Source: Dracaena cambodiana
Taxonomy: Eukaryota > Streptophyta > Magnoliopsida > Asparagales > Asparagaceae
DNA length: 64,000 nucleotides
NCBI GenBank assembly: GCA_036321105.1
Contig: JAYEPQ010000014.1
Coordinates: forward strand, 6,584,889-6,648,888
Reading direction: 5' to 3'
Part shown: one piece after another, positions 50,989 to 61,887 of the stretch
Layout of the letters: each line of letters opens with the position of its first letter
Numbering within the stretch: the stretch's first letter is position 1
Notes under the pieces: model-generated
Database searches by the model: none
The model's input: the letters and a program-made list of their open reading frames with translations, nothing else
What the model was told of the DNA's origin: nothing
Position numbers and translations under genes: made by a program

Positions 50989-52389
50989 TATCTGCTTCAA
51001 ATAGTAACCACATACTAGTGTAATTAAACATAATTTGAGAAATTACTGATGATACAGACTACTAATGCAGACTACTAATGTACGTTAGCGGAGAAGATCT
51101 GAATCCTCAAAATATAATGCCTTTTTTTTTTCTCTCTCGCTATTCTTTTTAGTTATTCTGTGTTAAAAGTAATCTAATTAACTTCCCTTGAGTTTCTGTT
51201 TTGTCTATTACCATGATCACTTCCGATCATTGTTCCTTTAACTTGGGCCAATGGAGACTGAAACTCGATAGAAGAAAAGATTGCAGTTTGAAAAGATACG
51301 ACTGAACCACCATCATCAAATAGAGTTGGAACAAGTACACAGGGACAAAGACGGCACAACTAACCCTTCATGAAAACTTAGGGTGTGTTTGGTTTTTGGA
51401 AGTGGGTTAAGTAAGGAAGAGAAAAAGAAATAACTTCTAAAATGAAAGTTTAAGAATAGCGTTGTTCAATAGATTTTAAGTATTTGTGTGCTCACTCATA
51501 ATAGAAAAAATATTATTTATTGTCAAATAAAATAAATAATAACATTAATATATTTGTTACTTAAATATAATTGAAAAGTAATGATGAGAAATTAATAAAA
51601 AATAATATCTTATCTTATTCTTTGAGTTTCAAAAGCACTTCCAACAAAAAATAAAGGAAAGAAAAAAAGAGGAAATAGGGGTACCACATATGATCTACAT
51701 TATCCTAATAAAATTAACTTCCAATTCTTTTTTTTGGCTAAACTAACAAATGAAATCTTCACAACTGGGAAAGGAGATCGTTTGGAAACACAAACAAGCA
51801 AAAGAAGACATATTTGGAGGAATTCTACATATAGGAGCTAAAAGAGGAAGAAGCTCAACTCAAACCCTCTTGCCTAGCACAACTGAGAAATAGTAAGAAG
51901 AGATCATATAGAGATGGGATTGAAGAACACCCGGATCAAGGAAGAAGACCATAATGTGGCCTTCTTTCATGCAACTTATCAGATTTGATTTGAATTTACT
52001 TGTATCAATGCCTGCGTAATCCAATAATGCTACTAAAATTTTAGGAGTTGCACATCTTTTGAGATTCTGACATATCTTGCTCCTAAATCTCTAATTTTTG
52101 TAAGAGCAATGTCTAATAAGGCAACACTCCCATTATCCATAAAGTTATTGTGTGGATACTCGCTTTAACTTTCTTTCGCTTGTATTATTTTCATCTAAAT
52201 GTATTGTCGTTTACTAATCCTAGTTTGTATGTACATGATCCTTTGCTAGAAAGGGCCTCTGTTTTGTTTAAGCATGTACCATTAAGTGCAATATCAAAAC
52301 TTCCAGACGATTTACAGAAGATCTAAATTTAAACTTCTCTTGCAACCTGCAACAATTCTAATTTTAAAAAAAAAATAATATTATAACTA
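50989..52389. other. Intergenic AT-rich DNA downstream of the NLR
   Basis: 3' UTR of the NLR, then no recognisable gene. 51381-51660 may be an old MITE, beginning GGGTGTGTTTGGTTTTTGGA with a poor inverted match near CACTTCCAACAAAAAATAAA. The ends are not convincing. Confidence 0.4.
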
Positions 52390-52589
52390 TAAATAATGGT
52401 CAATTAATTATTGTATTTAGTGACATCACCCCTCTCCAAATTTAAAAAAGATTCTGATTTTGATTTTTAGTAAGAACTTAATTTAGTCAATATTATAAAC
52501 ATATATGTATATGAGATTTGATTTTAAAAAGAAAAACCTTTGGTTATAAGTGTGATCAACAAAAAATCAACTATAACTAAACAACTATT
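52390..52589 (+). repeat. Dispersed repeat X, left part of an interrupted copy
   Basis: It matches 13190-13400 (AATAATGGTCAATTAATTAT, TGATCAACAAAAAATCAACT). The right part resumes at 53891 after a retroposon. Confidence 0.8.
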
Positions 52590-53890
52590 CCTAAGGAATA
52601 ACTTAGAGAGTTCTCCTTCCCCCCACCACCTCTCTCCCCCACAAAAATTCCCCCCCCCCCCTTCTCTCTCCCAAAAATTCTACTAAACGGGGGAGAGGAT
52701 GGCAGCGATCCTCCCCCTCCCCCCACCACCATGATCCCTTTGAGCCAAAATGCTCAAAATCCAAAGTCGAAGGAGAGATGCCATAAAGGAAAGAAAATTG
52801 GAGTTACAATGAGAGGGGAAGGACCGCACGAAGCAGGAGCCATCGTCGGCAAGAGTAGGGACTTTCTCCCCCAGTTTGGAGCCGAAGCGGCTGATGGAGT
52901 AGACACTAGAGAGGACACCCGTTATCTTGTGGTGTAAAATCGAAGAGTGGGGAAGGACCACACGAAGCGGGAGCCATCATCGACGAGAGTAGGGATTCTC
53001 TCCCCCGGTTTGGAGCTGAAGCGGCTAATGGAACGAATAAAGGTCGCTCGTCAGGTCCCCCTTCAAGCCGCTGCGGTTTAGCCATCCGATGATGGACGTT
53101 TTAAATTTCGCCCCAGTTAGATAGGATGGGAGGAAGCAGGTGGATATGGAGAGCATGAGATGCATCTCTGAGAGTGAGGAAGAGGATTGAGTTGGAAAAA
53201 CGGTTTTTGGCCAGAGTAGCTCTCTTCGGAACGGAGCTAGACCGAAGCCGGAACAGCATCGGAGGCAGAGCTGTAGTCGGAGCCGGAGGGGAGCCGAAGT
53301 AGCTCTCTTCGGAATGGAGCCAGAGCCGGAGCGAATTCTTTTTGCGTTGCAGATCTCGAGGCAAGATCGTGAATCCTGAGCATGAGCAGACCTCCACCCA
53401 TAGCAATTGGACACGTGGGCCGGTGGAGAGAGGTTTGAATTTTGAATTTCAAAATTTAGATGAGCCTTGAGATTTTGAGATGGTCTGAGTGCATGATGAT
53501 TTTGAATCTCAAAATGCAAATGAGACATGTTGGAGTGGCACTAGGCCATACAGGTCTATGTGATTTATTTGATATGGTGGACATTTTGAGTTCAAATTAA
53601 AGTATACATTTCGTGGACCGACATGTTAGAAGATTAGGTTGGAACTACTAATCTACAACACGGTCGGAATAAAAATTGGACAGCAGAATAACACTGGACA
53701 TCCACCAGATCATTTGTAGTGTCTATAGTTTCAATATTTCTATATTTTATTTAGTGTCTCTCCTTAGATATTATTTGTAATGTCCACTCACGAATGAGGG
53801 ACTTGATATATGTACTATATATATAGCTTGTTTCGTTAATATCTGATTAATGAAATGCAGGGGGTTTACCCACCGTTTATGCTCAAAAAA
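52590..53890 (+). mobile_element. Retroposon of unknown family with target duplication and A tail
   Basis: It is bounded by ACTAAACAACTATT (52576-52589) and ACTAACCAACTATT (53891-53904), a 14-base duplication with one mismatch. It ends in CACCGTTTATGCTCAAAAAA. The 5' part is C-rich (52610-52730). The paralogous site at 13390 is empty. No reverse transcriptase was recognised, so it may be a non-autonomous or internally deleted LINE, or a retroposed transcript. Overlapping minus-strand frames at 53025-53528 are not convincing genes. Confidence 0.65.
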
Positions 53891-53904
53891 ACTAACCAAC
53901 TATT

Positions 53905-54013
53905 TGCTCTAACAACTTTCTATGGAATCATCTCTGAAAGAGGGTTGGCTACTTGCCATCAATCTATATGAACAGTAATCTGTTTGAAATTAATTAAGAT
54001 AATTGGACTTTGG
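53905..54013 (+). repeat. Dispersed repeat X, right part
   Basis: It matches 13410-13525 (GGAATCATCTCTGAAAGAGG, GAACAGTAATCTGTTTGAAA). It is then cut by a copia LTR at 54014. Confidence 0.8.
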
Positions 54014-54461
54014 TGTTGAATTTAGGTGTGGCTTTTCAGTTCCGCATCGATTTAGAGCTAAGGAGACACCACCTATGAGTCCTATAAATAGGGCCTTGGG
54101 TCTTTAGTTTTTAATGTCCCGAAAACAATTAGTTGTTTTATAAAACTGTTATGAGAAAACATATTTTATGTTAGAAAGTTTTAAAATTTGAAAAATTCCA
54201 AGTTGTAATTTTAGCTTTGTGAATTTTGAAAAAATTCTCCTATTCTTGGAGGAGTTTTCAATCTATCAGAGATTATTGTAATTTCAAACTTGGTGATAGT
54301 GAATTGATCGTTGGCGCTCGAGAACGTAGGTAACATTTACCGAATCTTGTTAAATTTTGGGTCTTCTCTTATTTGCATTATTTTGTTTATTCTATGCCAT
54401 TAGGTCTTGTGTGGTACTAATTGGGTGCCTATTTGTATAGGTAAGATATCTGCTTTCCGCA
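54014..54461 (+). repeat. 5' LTR of the decayed copia element
   Basis: 448 bp. It contains CCTATAAATAGGGCC near 54083 as a likely TATA box. The right end is taken as CGCA, five bases before the primer site. Confidence 0.75.
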
Positions 54462-54515
54462 AAAAATGGTATCAAAACCGAAATTTCGACCTTGGCATAG
54501 AAAAATTATTGAAAA

Positions 54516-55510
54516 ATGACAGAAGTTTCTTCGTCTACACTGACTAAGCTTACTGTGACTAATGCAAAGTTAGAAGTTAAGAAGTTTGATAGCCGTAACA
54601 ACTTCGGCATGTGACAGTGCGAGGTTTTGAATATTCTTTATCAGTAAGAGTTAGATGTTACTTTGGAAGACGAGAAATCAGAGAAGGTGACCGATAAAGA
54701 ATGGGATAGAATCAATCGTCAAGTATGTGGTACCATTCGATCTTGTCTCCCAAGAAAACAGAAGTATCCATTCATGAGAGAAATGTCCGCAAGTAAGATA
54801 GGGAGTGAGCTGGAGAATAAGTTTATGAAGAAGAGTAATGAGAATTAGGTTTATTTGAAGAATAAATTGTTTCGTTTTCAGTATCAACCAGGTACGTTAA
54901 TCAATAATCACACTACTGCTTTTAATAAATTAATAACAAATTTGTTAAATTTGGATGAGACTATTGAAGATGAAGATAAGGCTTCATTATTGTTGGCCTC
55001 TCTTCCTGATGAGTATGATCACCTTGTCACTACTCTTCTTCGTGGTAACAATAAGATAACTTTTGATGAAATATACAATGCATTATACAATTTTGAAATC
55101 AGGAAGAAAGATCAGAAAGAGTATGGGTATAATACAGCAGAGACGTATGTTACCAGAGGCCGATCTCAAAGTCGTAAATCCAATCAGAGAGGCAGATCAT
55201 AATCAAGAGACAGTCTTGATAAAGATTATTGTGTTTTTTGTAATAAAAAATAGCATTGGAAGAAAAATTGTCTAAAGTTGAAGAATAAAAATAAGAGTAA
55301 GACTGATTCTGATGCATGTGTAGCCAAGTGTGAAAATGATGACTCAGATTTTGCATTGGTTGATCTACCTTTAGTTTCTCATTCTGATGAGTGGATTTTA
55401 GATTCTGAATGCACCTATCGTATGTGTCCTCCCAAAGAATGGTTCTTCAATTTCGAAGAGTTGATAGAGGAGCTATTTTCATGGGCAACGACAGCTCTTG
55501 CAAGACAACT
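54516..55510 (+). pseudogene. Copia gag and protease region, several stops
   Basis: One frame carries gag (LEVKKFDSRNNFG, LLNLDETIEDEDKASLLLAS, LPDEYDHLVTTLL) and a zinc knuckle (CVFCNKK-stop-HWKKNC). The protease start follows as WILDSECTYRM, with Gly of DSG replaced by Glu. In-frame stops occur near 54614, 54846, 55200 and 55250. The frame is lost after about 55480. Confidence 0.85.
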
Positions 55511-55739
55511 AGGATATGTTCAATCCTTTTAAAGAATTATGATGAATCAACTAGAGTTTTGAAACATGTTTGGTATGTACCGGATTTGAAGAAGAATCTT
55601 ATCTTTTTGTGAGAGTTAGAAGCAAAAGATTTTGCTATATTTATCCGAGATAGAGTTCCTAGAGTTACTTCAAGCGCACTTGTGGTGATCAAAGGTACGA
55701 GGAAGAATAACTTATACTATTTTCAGGGTAATACAGTTA

Positions 55740-56410
55740 TTGGATCAGCAGTTACAGTCTCTGAAGAGGATGAAGATGCAGAACAACTATATTAAGCACA
55801 AGCGACTTGGTCATGCAGGTATGCGAGTTTTGCAGAATTTAGTGAAGAAAGTCTTACTAAAAGGTGTAAAAACATGTAAATTGGATTTATATGAGCATTG
55901 TGTCATAGGAAAGAAAACAAGAGTAAAGTTTGACACTACTATCTATAATACTAAGGGTATTTTGGACTATATTCACTCTGATATTTGGGGTCCTACTAGA
56001 ATACCTTTTCTGGGAGGTATGTATTACTTTGTTACTTTTGTTGATGATTACTTTATAAGAGTTTGGATGTATCTGATGAAAACTAAAAATGAAATATTGT
56101 GAATTTTTCTGAAATGGAAAAAATGATTGAGACTCAGACATGCAAGAAGTTAAAGAATCTCAGATCAGACAACGATGGTGAGTACAAAAGTGATCTATTT
56201 ATGAAAGTTTGCTAAGATGAAGATATTGTTCGACACTTCACTAATTCAGATTCACTACAGAAAAATGGGGTGGTAGAATGCATGAACCGGACTTTGCTGA
56301 AAAAGGTTTGGTATATGTTGCTTAATGCTGGGTTAAGTAAGGGATTTTGGGCCGAGGCAATGATTTATGCATGTCATCTCATTAATCAATTACCATCAGT
56401 TGCGATTGAA
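55740..56410 (+). pseudogene. Copia GAG-pre-integrase and integrase, broken
   Basis: It contains HKRLGHAGMRVLQNLVKK and the zinc-like LYEHCVIGKK. The integrase core has HSDIWGP, then, after a stop at 56100, LRSDNDGEYKSDL and NGVVECMNRTLL (second Asp and Glu). FWAEAMIYACHLINQLPS follows, and the sequence is cut by the A3 LTR. Confidence 0.85.
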
Positions 56411-56412
56411 GG

Positions 56413-57079
56413 TGTTGGCAGTGAAAATTTCTAAGTAAAAATAAATTTTCCACAACAGAACGCGGAGCTAACTCAGTAGCTCCGCATTTGGCTATTTTAA
56501 CCTCGCGTTTGAGCAAAATGTGGAGCTAATCAATAGCTCCGCGTTCTGGTTTCTTAGCTCCACGTTTTGATACGATTAGCTCCGCGTGAGCAGATAACCA
56601 GAACCCTAAATTGATTGAGATTAAGATTTAGGCTTATCCAATATCCAAATTAAGTCCAATCAGAACTCTAAATCAAGAGATTTAAATCAAAACTAAGATA
56701 TTTGATTGGAATCCTTGATGAATACAAAATCTATTTAAATAGAAACTCTCATATTATCCTAAAACTATAAATACCCCTTTGAGGAAGCCCTAGGGATCTT
56801 TTTCGCATCTTAGAGAATTCGAGTTACGTGTGAGAGCCTTGAATTCGTGAAGACCAGAGAGGATCAAGATCAAGTCGGCCACCGTCATCTTCAAGAGAGA
56901 AGATCATCGTCATCAGATCGTCAAAAGGAACTACTAGTTAGATCCCATCGCTACGAGATCCCACTTTTTTTTGTAAAAGAGAGCTATAAATATAAATCTC
57001 TCATTTATTCTTTTTCTTATTCACTTTCATTGTAATTAAGTTATTCCAATAGAAGGAAAGTAAATTTCTTCTGCGAATA
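56413..57079 (+). repeat. 5' LTR of A3 (667 bp)
   Basis: TGTTGGCAGTG start; the end is CTGCGAATA (last CA changed to TA). TATA box at 56766-56773. CGCGGAGCTA/TAGCTCCGCG motifs fill 56460-56590. Confidence 0.92.
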
Positions 57080-57082
57080 AAC

Positions 57083-57100
57083 TGGCGACCACAGTGGGAG
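57083..57100 (+). other. Primer-binding site of A3
   Basis: TGGCGACCACAGTGGGAG lies three bases after the LTR and is identical to that of A2. Confidence 0.8.
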
Positions 57101-57504
57101 ACATCTCTTTCACAAAAGAAGAGATCATGGCGCAATCTAACGTCAAGAGAATCAGATCCGATGTGAACATGCTAGTCGTAGAGATCGACCAGCAGAAGTA
57201 CGAGAAGTATCTCTCCTCTGAGTCAGGTAACCTGACCGAAACGCGACGCTATCGTCGCGTGCTCTCCAATACCCGAGAATCGGGTAATCGGGAATCCGCT
57301 GTTAATCGGGGACCCGTGGAGACCGCGACCACAGAGCCGTCGTTTGGGCAGGAAACCCTAGCAGAGGATGGCCTCTTTACAAAAAGATCGGGAACTGGAT
57401 TGACCAGAACCCAACTCCGAAAAAGAAATTAGAGAGCTAGGCAAAAGGCCCTCAAAGCCCGCATTGAACGCGAGGCTAACTTTACAAAATGCAAGGTTAC
57501 AGTC
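57094..57504 (+). pseudogene. ORF upstream of gag (ORF1), A3, first part
   Basis: The frame reads GDISFTKEEIMAQS, DVNMLVVEIDQQKYEKYLSS and TRRYRRVLSNTRE. One TAG (57430-57432) follows, at a codon that is Trp in A2, and the same frame continues to the insertion point at 57504. It resumes at 63134. Function is unknown. Confidence 0.7.
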
Positions 57505-58745
57505 TGATGTGTTAAATTACTGCAAGCGCACAGTATCGTTGTAGCGCTGTACAGGTCGTCTCACAGGGATCTAAGGTGTTTTGCGATTCTTACTAATTCT
57601 ATAGTCTAACGGATTAACAAAGAATTTTGGGTTGAAGTTTGCTTGTTCTAATTAGCCTAGGATCTAGAATCCACTAGTTTCCAACCATGTTCTTACTTCT
57701 ATTATCTTCTTCTCTCATAAAAATTTGATCTTTTTAGTTTAATCTTTATTCAAAGTGCCCTAAGTATGAGCTATCAAGTGGTGTGCATGCATAACTCATC
57801 AAAGATACTACTTTTCATAAAAACAAACTAAATCTTTAGATAATTCAATAAAAAAGATAAAATCAATAACCCCAAACCCTAACTAAGTATAGGCTATCAA
57901 GAAACCTAATTCAAGTATAACCTATCAAAGTCTTAATCTTCGAGTTCTTATATTTTAAACTTTTTATAGAAGAATCATGTCTTTATTATTTTTATTTAAG
58001 AAGAAAATACTAGAGAGCAATTACATGATGGATTCTAACTTCATCTACATCCTAGAGCTAAACTAATTAGCTACTCATGATTCTAGAAAGCAATTAAATC
58101 TAATCTAGAAAGCAAATAAATCTATACTAGAAAGCAATTAAATCTATCTAAAAAGCAATTAAAGATTAGAAAACAATGGCTTACCTCTGGAGCACGGTAT
58201 TGTGGCCGCCGCCCCTTCAGCAAAACCCTAATTTTATTAATGGAAGACGAGTACAAACTAAATCCTAATCTACATTAACTACTGCATAAAACCTAGAATA
58301 CAAGAATACGGCCAATATATAGGCTTCGGAAATCAAACCCTACTTCTAGCAGAACTGGAAAATCAAAAAATTACATCGAAGCCACGGGAGAAAATTCAGC
58401 GAGTGGGACCCAGGAATTACCGCTAAATGGCGGTAAAACCCGCTAAATAGCGGTTTTATTTCGAGTAAATAAATTTAAATTTCTTCCACGTGCGTCTCGT
58501 GTCTTGTAAATTATATTTCCTTGACTGTATTTGACTTTGAGTCTCTGAAACATCGTAGCTTTGTAGTTTTGCTCACTTTAGAAACTTTTCGGACTCTGAT
58601 TTCCTACTCCAACATTGATTTCTTACCATCTCCTTGTACGAATCGAATCACCTGAAAAAGACACTAAAAATACCCGAGTAGCATTTATTTATATACAAAA
58701 ATAGATAAAGTATGAGAGGAAAAATACAATATATGATATTCATCA
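57505..58745 (-). repeat. 3' LTR of the gag-only element (1241 bp)
   Basis: It contains paired palindromes ACCGCTAAATGGCGGT and CCCGCTAAATAGCGG (58419-58453). Confidence 0.95.
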
Positions 58746-58762
58746 CACCCCCACACCTATCT
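58746..58762 (-). other. Polypurine tract of the gag-only element
   Basis: On the minus strand AGATAGGTGTGGGGGTG directly precedes the LTR start TGATG. Confidence 0.8.
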
Positions 58763-59976
58763 TTTGCTAGTCCTCGAAGCAAAACCTAAATCTAAAAAGA
58801 AAAATAAAAATCGTAACTCACTTTCGCAGGAATCGCGATTGCACTTAGCATGTGCAACAAGCCTTTAAACCCCTAGGTTGCCCTAGTGGACGAGTTGTGT
58901 CTCGTGAGGGTTTGCAGTGAATATACCCACAAAATTCATGAAAAAAAATAGATTAAGGAATAAAGAAAAGAAAAATAAGGATAACCGAAAATCAAGAAAG
59001 ATAAAAATTTTGTACAAAAGAAAAAAAAATAATCTTTTTTTTATCATGTTTTCATCAATTAATCTCACTAATATACAAACTCAAGAACGCATCTAGATTA
59101 TCAATTTTCAAATTGAGCGTCATATCAGATACACTTATCATTTTAATCAAAAATTTAAATCCTATATTTTAATACTCACTAACAGATAATCCATTGGCTC
59201 CTATACATCTACGTGCACTGTGATAGTCTACTTCGGTTTTGGACTCGAACTCTAACTCATGATTCATCTCCTCTCTCATAACATTTTTTTCTTTTTTTTT
59301 AAAGAATATTTCACTTTTCATGCGAATATTCACGCTTGTTTAGGCGCAACATACCCGATTACTCAGTTCATACTCTTTTCTTTTTCTTTTTTCTTTTTTT
59401 TTTTTTAGAATATTTCATCTTTCATGCGAATATTCACGCTTACTTAGGCGCAAAGTACCCGATTACTTGGATCATACTCTTTTTTCACTCTTGAGCCTAT
59501 TGCCTTAATACCAGGCGCACCCCATTATTTTATCACTCTCGAGGCTATTGCCTTAATACCAGGCTCACCCCATTATTTTATTCTCACTTTTTTTTTCTTT
59601 TTTTCTATTTTTTTTTCATTTTTTTTAGAGAGAGAAGACTTACCCAATCGTTATCATTTTTGTCCTTAACCTGATAAAGTATTGTGAAGTGGAAAATAGA
59701 TGTATACTTGCCTCAAAACTACTGTTGGTGGTATTTATTTTTCAGATTTTAATTTTTTTCATAAAATTCAAAGTGTATCATCCAATCTACTCTCCTTTTC
59801 AATTTCAAATCTAAATTTGTTACTTTATTTGTAATTAGGTTGATCTATTGATAAAAATACATAATTTTTTTTTATTTTTTTTTCCAGTTAGTTACCCTAA
59901 AAACTACCCAAAGTGTAAAATAAAGAAACCCAAAAATCTAAAAAAAATTAAAAATTAAAAATCCTAGGAAAATATG

Positions 59977-60027
<51 letters not shown>

Positions 60028-60120
60028 TAACCCATTCCCCCACATCTAGACTCGTATATGCCCTCATACACAAACCAAGAATGGTAAAATAAAAAAAAAT
60101 AAAAAAAAACTATTATACAA
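58763..60120. other. Gag-only element: non-coding 3' interior
   Basis: AT-rich, with two near-repeats at 59300-59350 and 59400-59470 (TTTCATGCGAATATTCACGC, TAGGCGCAA) and at 59480-59580 (GCCTATTGCCTTAATACCAG). It has long T runs and a (TA)n stretch at 59980-60025. No gene is seen. Confidence 0.6.
59980..60025. repeat. (TA)n microsatellite
   Basis: About 23 TA units lie in the interior of the gag-only element. Confidence 0.95.
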
Positions 60121-60123
60121 ATA

Positions 60124-61512
60124 TTATACACTTATTAGAAAATTCAAACGGTTACGACCTCTTGATCGCTTTCCACTCTCATAATGTGTCCTTTTATGTT
60201 TTGATATGGATGAACTTAGCCTTTTTGTCAATTTTGCATTTAATCTCTCCATCTTATTTTTGATTTTTCTCAATTTATTTCTACCCTTCTTTCTTTTATT
60301 CAATAGTAAAGTTTTGAGGTTAGAAAGCGTACCTTTAACGTTCATATTCGACCCACGAGCATCTTTCATGGCAGTAAATATTTTGGTTTGATCAACATGT
60401 GAAATAGCATACTCACTTTGATGTAGCGGAATCATGAGCTCGATTTTGGATCGTCCCTCCAAATCATTAGGTACCATGACCTCTTCCTTCTGATGTTCCT
60501 TCCATTCTTCAATTATTGTGTGCTTGTCATGCAAATTTTCTTCAATCCTGTCATCAAAATTCTCAAAAGAAAATGGCATACTAGTGGACTTATCATTCGT
60601 CAAGTTATTATGAAGGGATAAAAATTTTTCTTCACAAATTTCTTCACAATTTCCATCAAAAGAATCAAATGATAATGTGTCACTAGCAAGCTCACCATGA
60701 GATAAATCATCAAGCAAAATATTTTCTTTATCGTCATTTTCATCATAATTATCTTCACAATGGTCTAAAATAGGTAGATCACAATATTGAATTATAGCCT
60801 CATCATGCACAAAACTATTTAATTCATTTTGAATCATATCTACTTCAGAAAATGACTGGAGTGATTGCTCGTTGGAGTTAGATATGTTCAAACTATTAGA
60901 TAGTTGATCTACAAAAAGTTTAGCTTGAGAAATCGCTTTGAGAAGATCTTCCATACAAGAGTCAATTTGAGAGGATGATTTTTGAGATGATTTTAGCAAA
61001 GCTTTCATATCTTCCTCTATTCTACGTCTTCGTTTCTCAGACTCATAATCGTAATTTTGCTTATTTTTCTCAAATGATTGCATCTCGAGATTATGAGTGA
61101 AATTTGAAGGTGAATATGATGGATCCGTATATATTTTTGATGACAGATATGAAGTGGTTGTAGCTAAATTCTCATGACATGCATATTTTGCTTCTAATCT
61201 TTTTAATCTTTCATCTAACATGTTCAATTGAATATCTTGTTCATGATTAAATGTAGAACATGAAGATGAATAGTCCATAAAGAAAGGATCAGATGGAGGA
61301 CTCTCTTGGTACGGCTCTTGATTATATGCATAATTAGAATTATTCATCCATTCATAGTTGTAATTTTGTGTATAAGAAGTACTCGTAGGTTCATTATATG
61401 TGTTGTGAATCTGATTATGACCTACTCCTAGCGAACTTCCTATCCATGGACACTGATAATAATTATGATATGGATCACGACAATGATAGCAACCCGTTTG
61501 ATTTTGAAACAT
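60124..61512 (-). CDS. Gag-like protein of the non-autonomous LTR element
   Basis: 462 codons from ATG 61512, intact. Residues 8-21 form a perfect Cys-x2-Cys-x4-His-x4-Cys zinc knuckle (CYHCRDPYHNYYQC). It lies at the N-terminus, whereas gag proteins usually have it near the C-terminus. An Asn/Tyr/Gln/Ser-rich region follows to about residue 95, then a probable coiled coil (LDERLKRLEAKYACHENL), an acidic middle (DNYDENDDKENILLDDLSHG) and a strongly basic C-terminus (KRLSSSISKHKRTHYESGKR). No protease, RT or integrase motif is present. The knuckle suggests RNA binding or packaging. It could also be the tail of gag whose upstream part has been lost. Confidence 0.75.
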   Translation of the reverse strand: MFQNQTGCYHCRDPYHNYYQCPWIGSSLGVGHNQIHNTYNEPTSTSYTQNYNYEWMNNSNYAYNQEPYQESPPSDPFFMDYSSSCSTFNHEQDIQLNMLDERLKRLEAKYACHENLATTTSYLSSKIYTDPSYSPSNFTHNLEMQSFEKNKQNYDYESEKRRRRIEEDMKALLKSSQKSSSQIDSCMEDLLKAISQAKLFVDQLSNSLNISNSNEQSLQSFSEVDMIQNELNSFVHDEAIIQYCDLPILDHCEDNYDENDDKENILLDDLSHGELASDTLSFDSFDGNCEEICEEKFLSLHNNLTNDKSTSMPFSFENFDDRIEENLHDKHTIIEEWKEHQKEEVMVPNDLEGRSKIELMIPLHQSEYAISHVDQTKIFTAMKDARGSNMNVKGTLSNLKTLLLNKRKKGRNKLRKIKNKMERLNAKLTKRLSSSISKHKRTHYESGKRSRGRNRLNFLISV

Positions 61513-61863
61513 TTTTTTTAAAATTTTTTTTTTTTTTGAAAAAGGTGGAGAGGGAGAGAGATGGAAAAGAAATAAACATAAAATTTATTTTTTTTTTGTA
61601 TTTTTTTTTACTGAACCAGAGACATGAAATACAGATATCAGGAAAATTTTGTGGCGTTTAGTACCTTTAGTACCGCTAAATTGCGGTATATGCCGCTAAT
61701 TAGCGGTGAAAAGAGAGAATTTGGTTCTCTACTTTTTGTCGTGAACTCAAACCGCTTAGCTAGTCCTGTTTCCTTTCCTGTATCTGTACTTTCTGGTCCC
61801 TGCACACTCAACACACACTGTTAATCCGTAAAACGTTAGAAAAAGCAAGAAAAACACCGTCGA
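61513..61863. other. Gag-only element: 5' leader
   Basis: It lies between primer site and gag ATG. It has a second pair of palindromes, ACCGCTAAATTGCGGT and GCCGCTAATTAGCGGT (61672-61707), like those in the LTR. It may contain the packaging signal. Confidence 0.55.
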
Positions 61864-61881
61864 TCCCCGGCAACGGCGCCA
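61864..61881 (-). other. Primer-binding site of the gag-only element
   Basis: On the minus strand TGGCGCCGTTGCCGGGGA lies six bases from the LTR. This sequence is a common primer site in plant Athila/Tat-group Ty3/gypsy elements, hinting at the lineage of its helper. Confidence 0.9.
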
Positions 61882-61887
61882 AAAACT

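Larger units (their letters stand above)
54014..56412 (+). mobile_element. Decayed Ty1/copia element, 5' half
   Basis: LTR 54014-54461 (TGTTGAATTTAGG ... TTTCCGCA). A degenerate iMet-type primer site (TGGTATCAAAACC, 54467-54479) follows. Then come gag, protease-region and integrase pieces, and the element is cut at 56412 by Tat element A3 inside the integrase. The 3' half would lie beyond A3, outside the window. Confidence 0.88.

Noticed and set aside
51381..51660. hAT or PIF type MITE starting GGGTGTGTTTGG
   Set aside because: The right end does not give a convincing inverted repeat and no target duplication was found; kept only as a remark.
52605..52700. C-rich stretch as a G-quadruplex or promoter element
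   Set aside because: It lies at the 5' end of a retroposon and runs of C vary in length. No downstream gene supports a promoter role.
53025..53528. 167-codon minus-strand frame in the retroposon
   Set aside because: Several overlapping frames on the same strand and no domain or start context; likely chance in GC-richer DNA.
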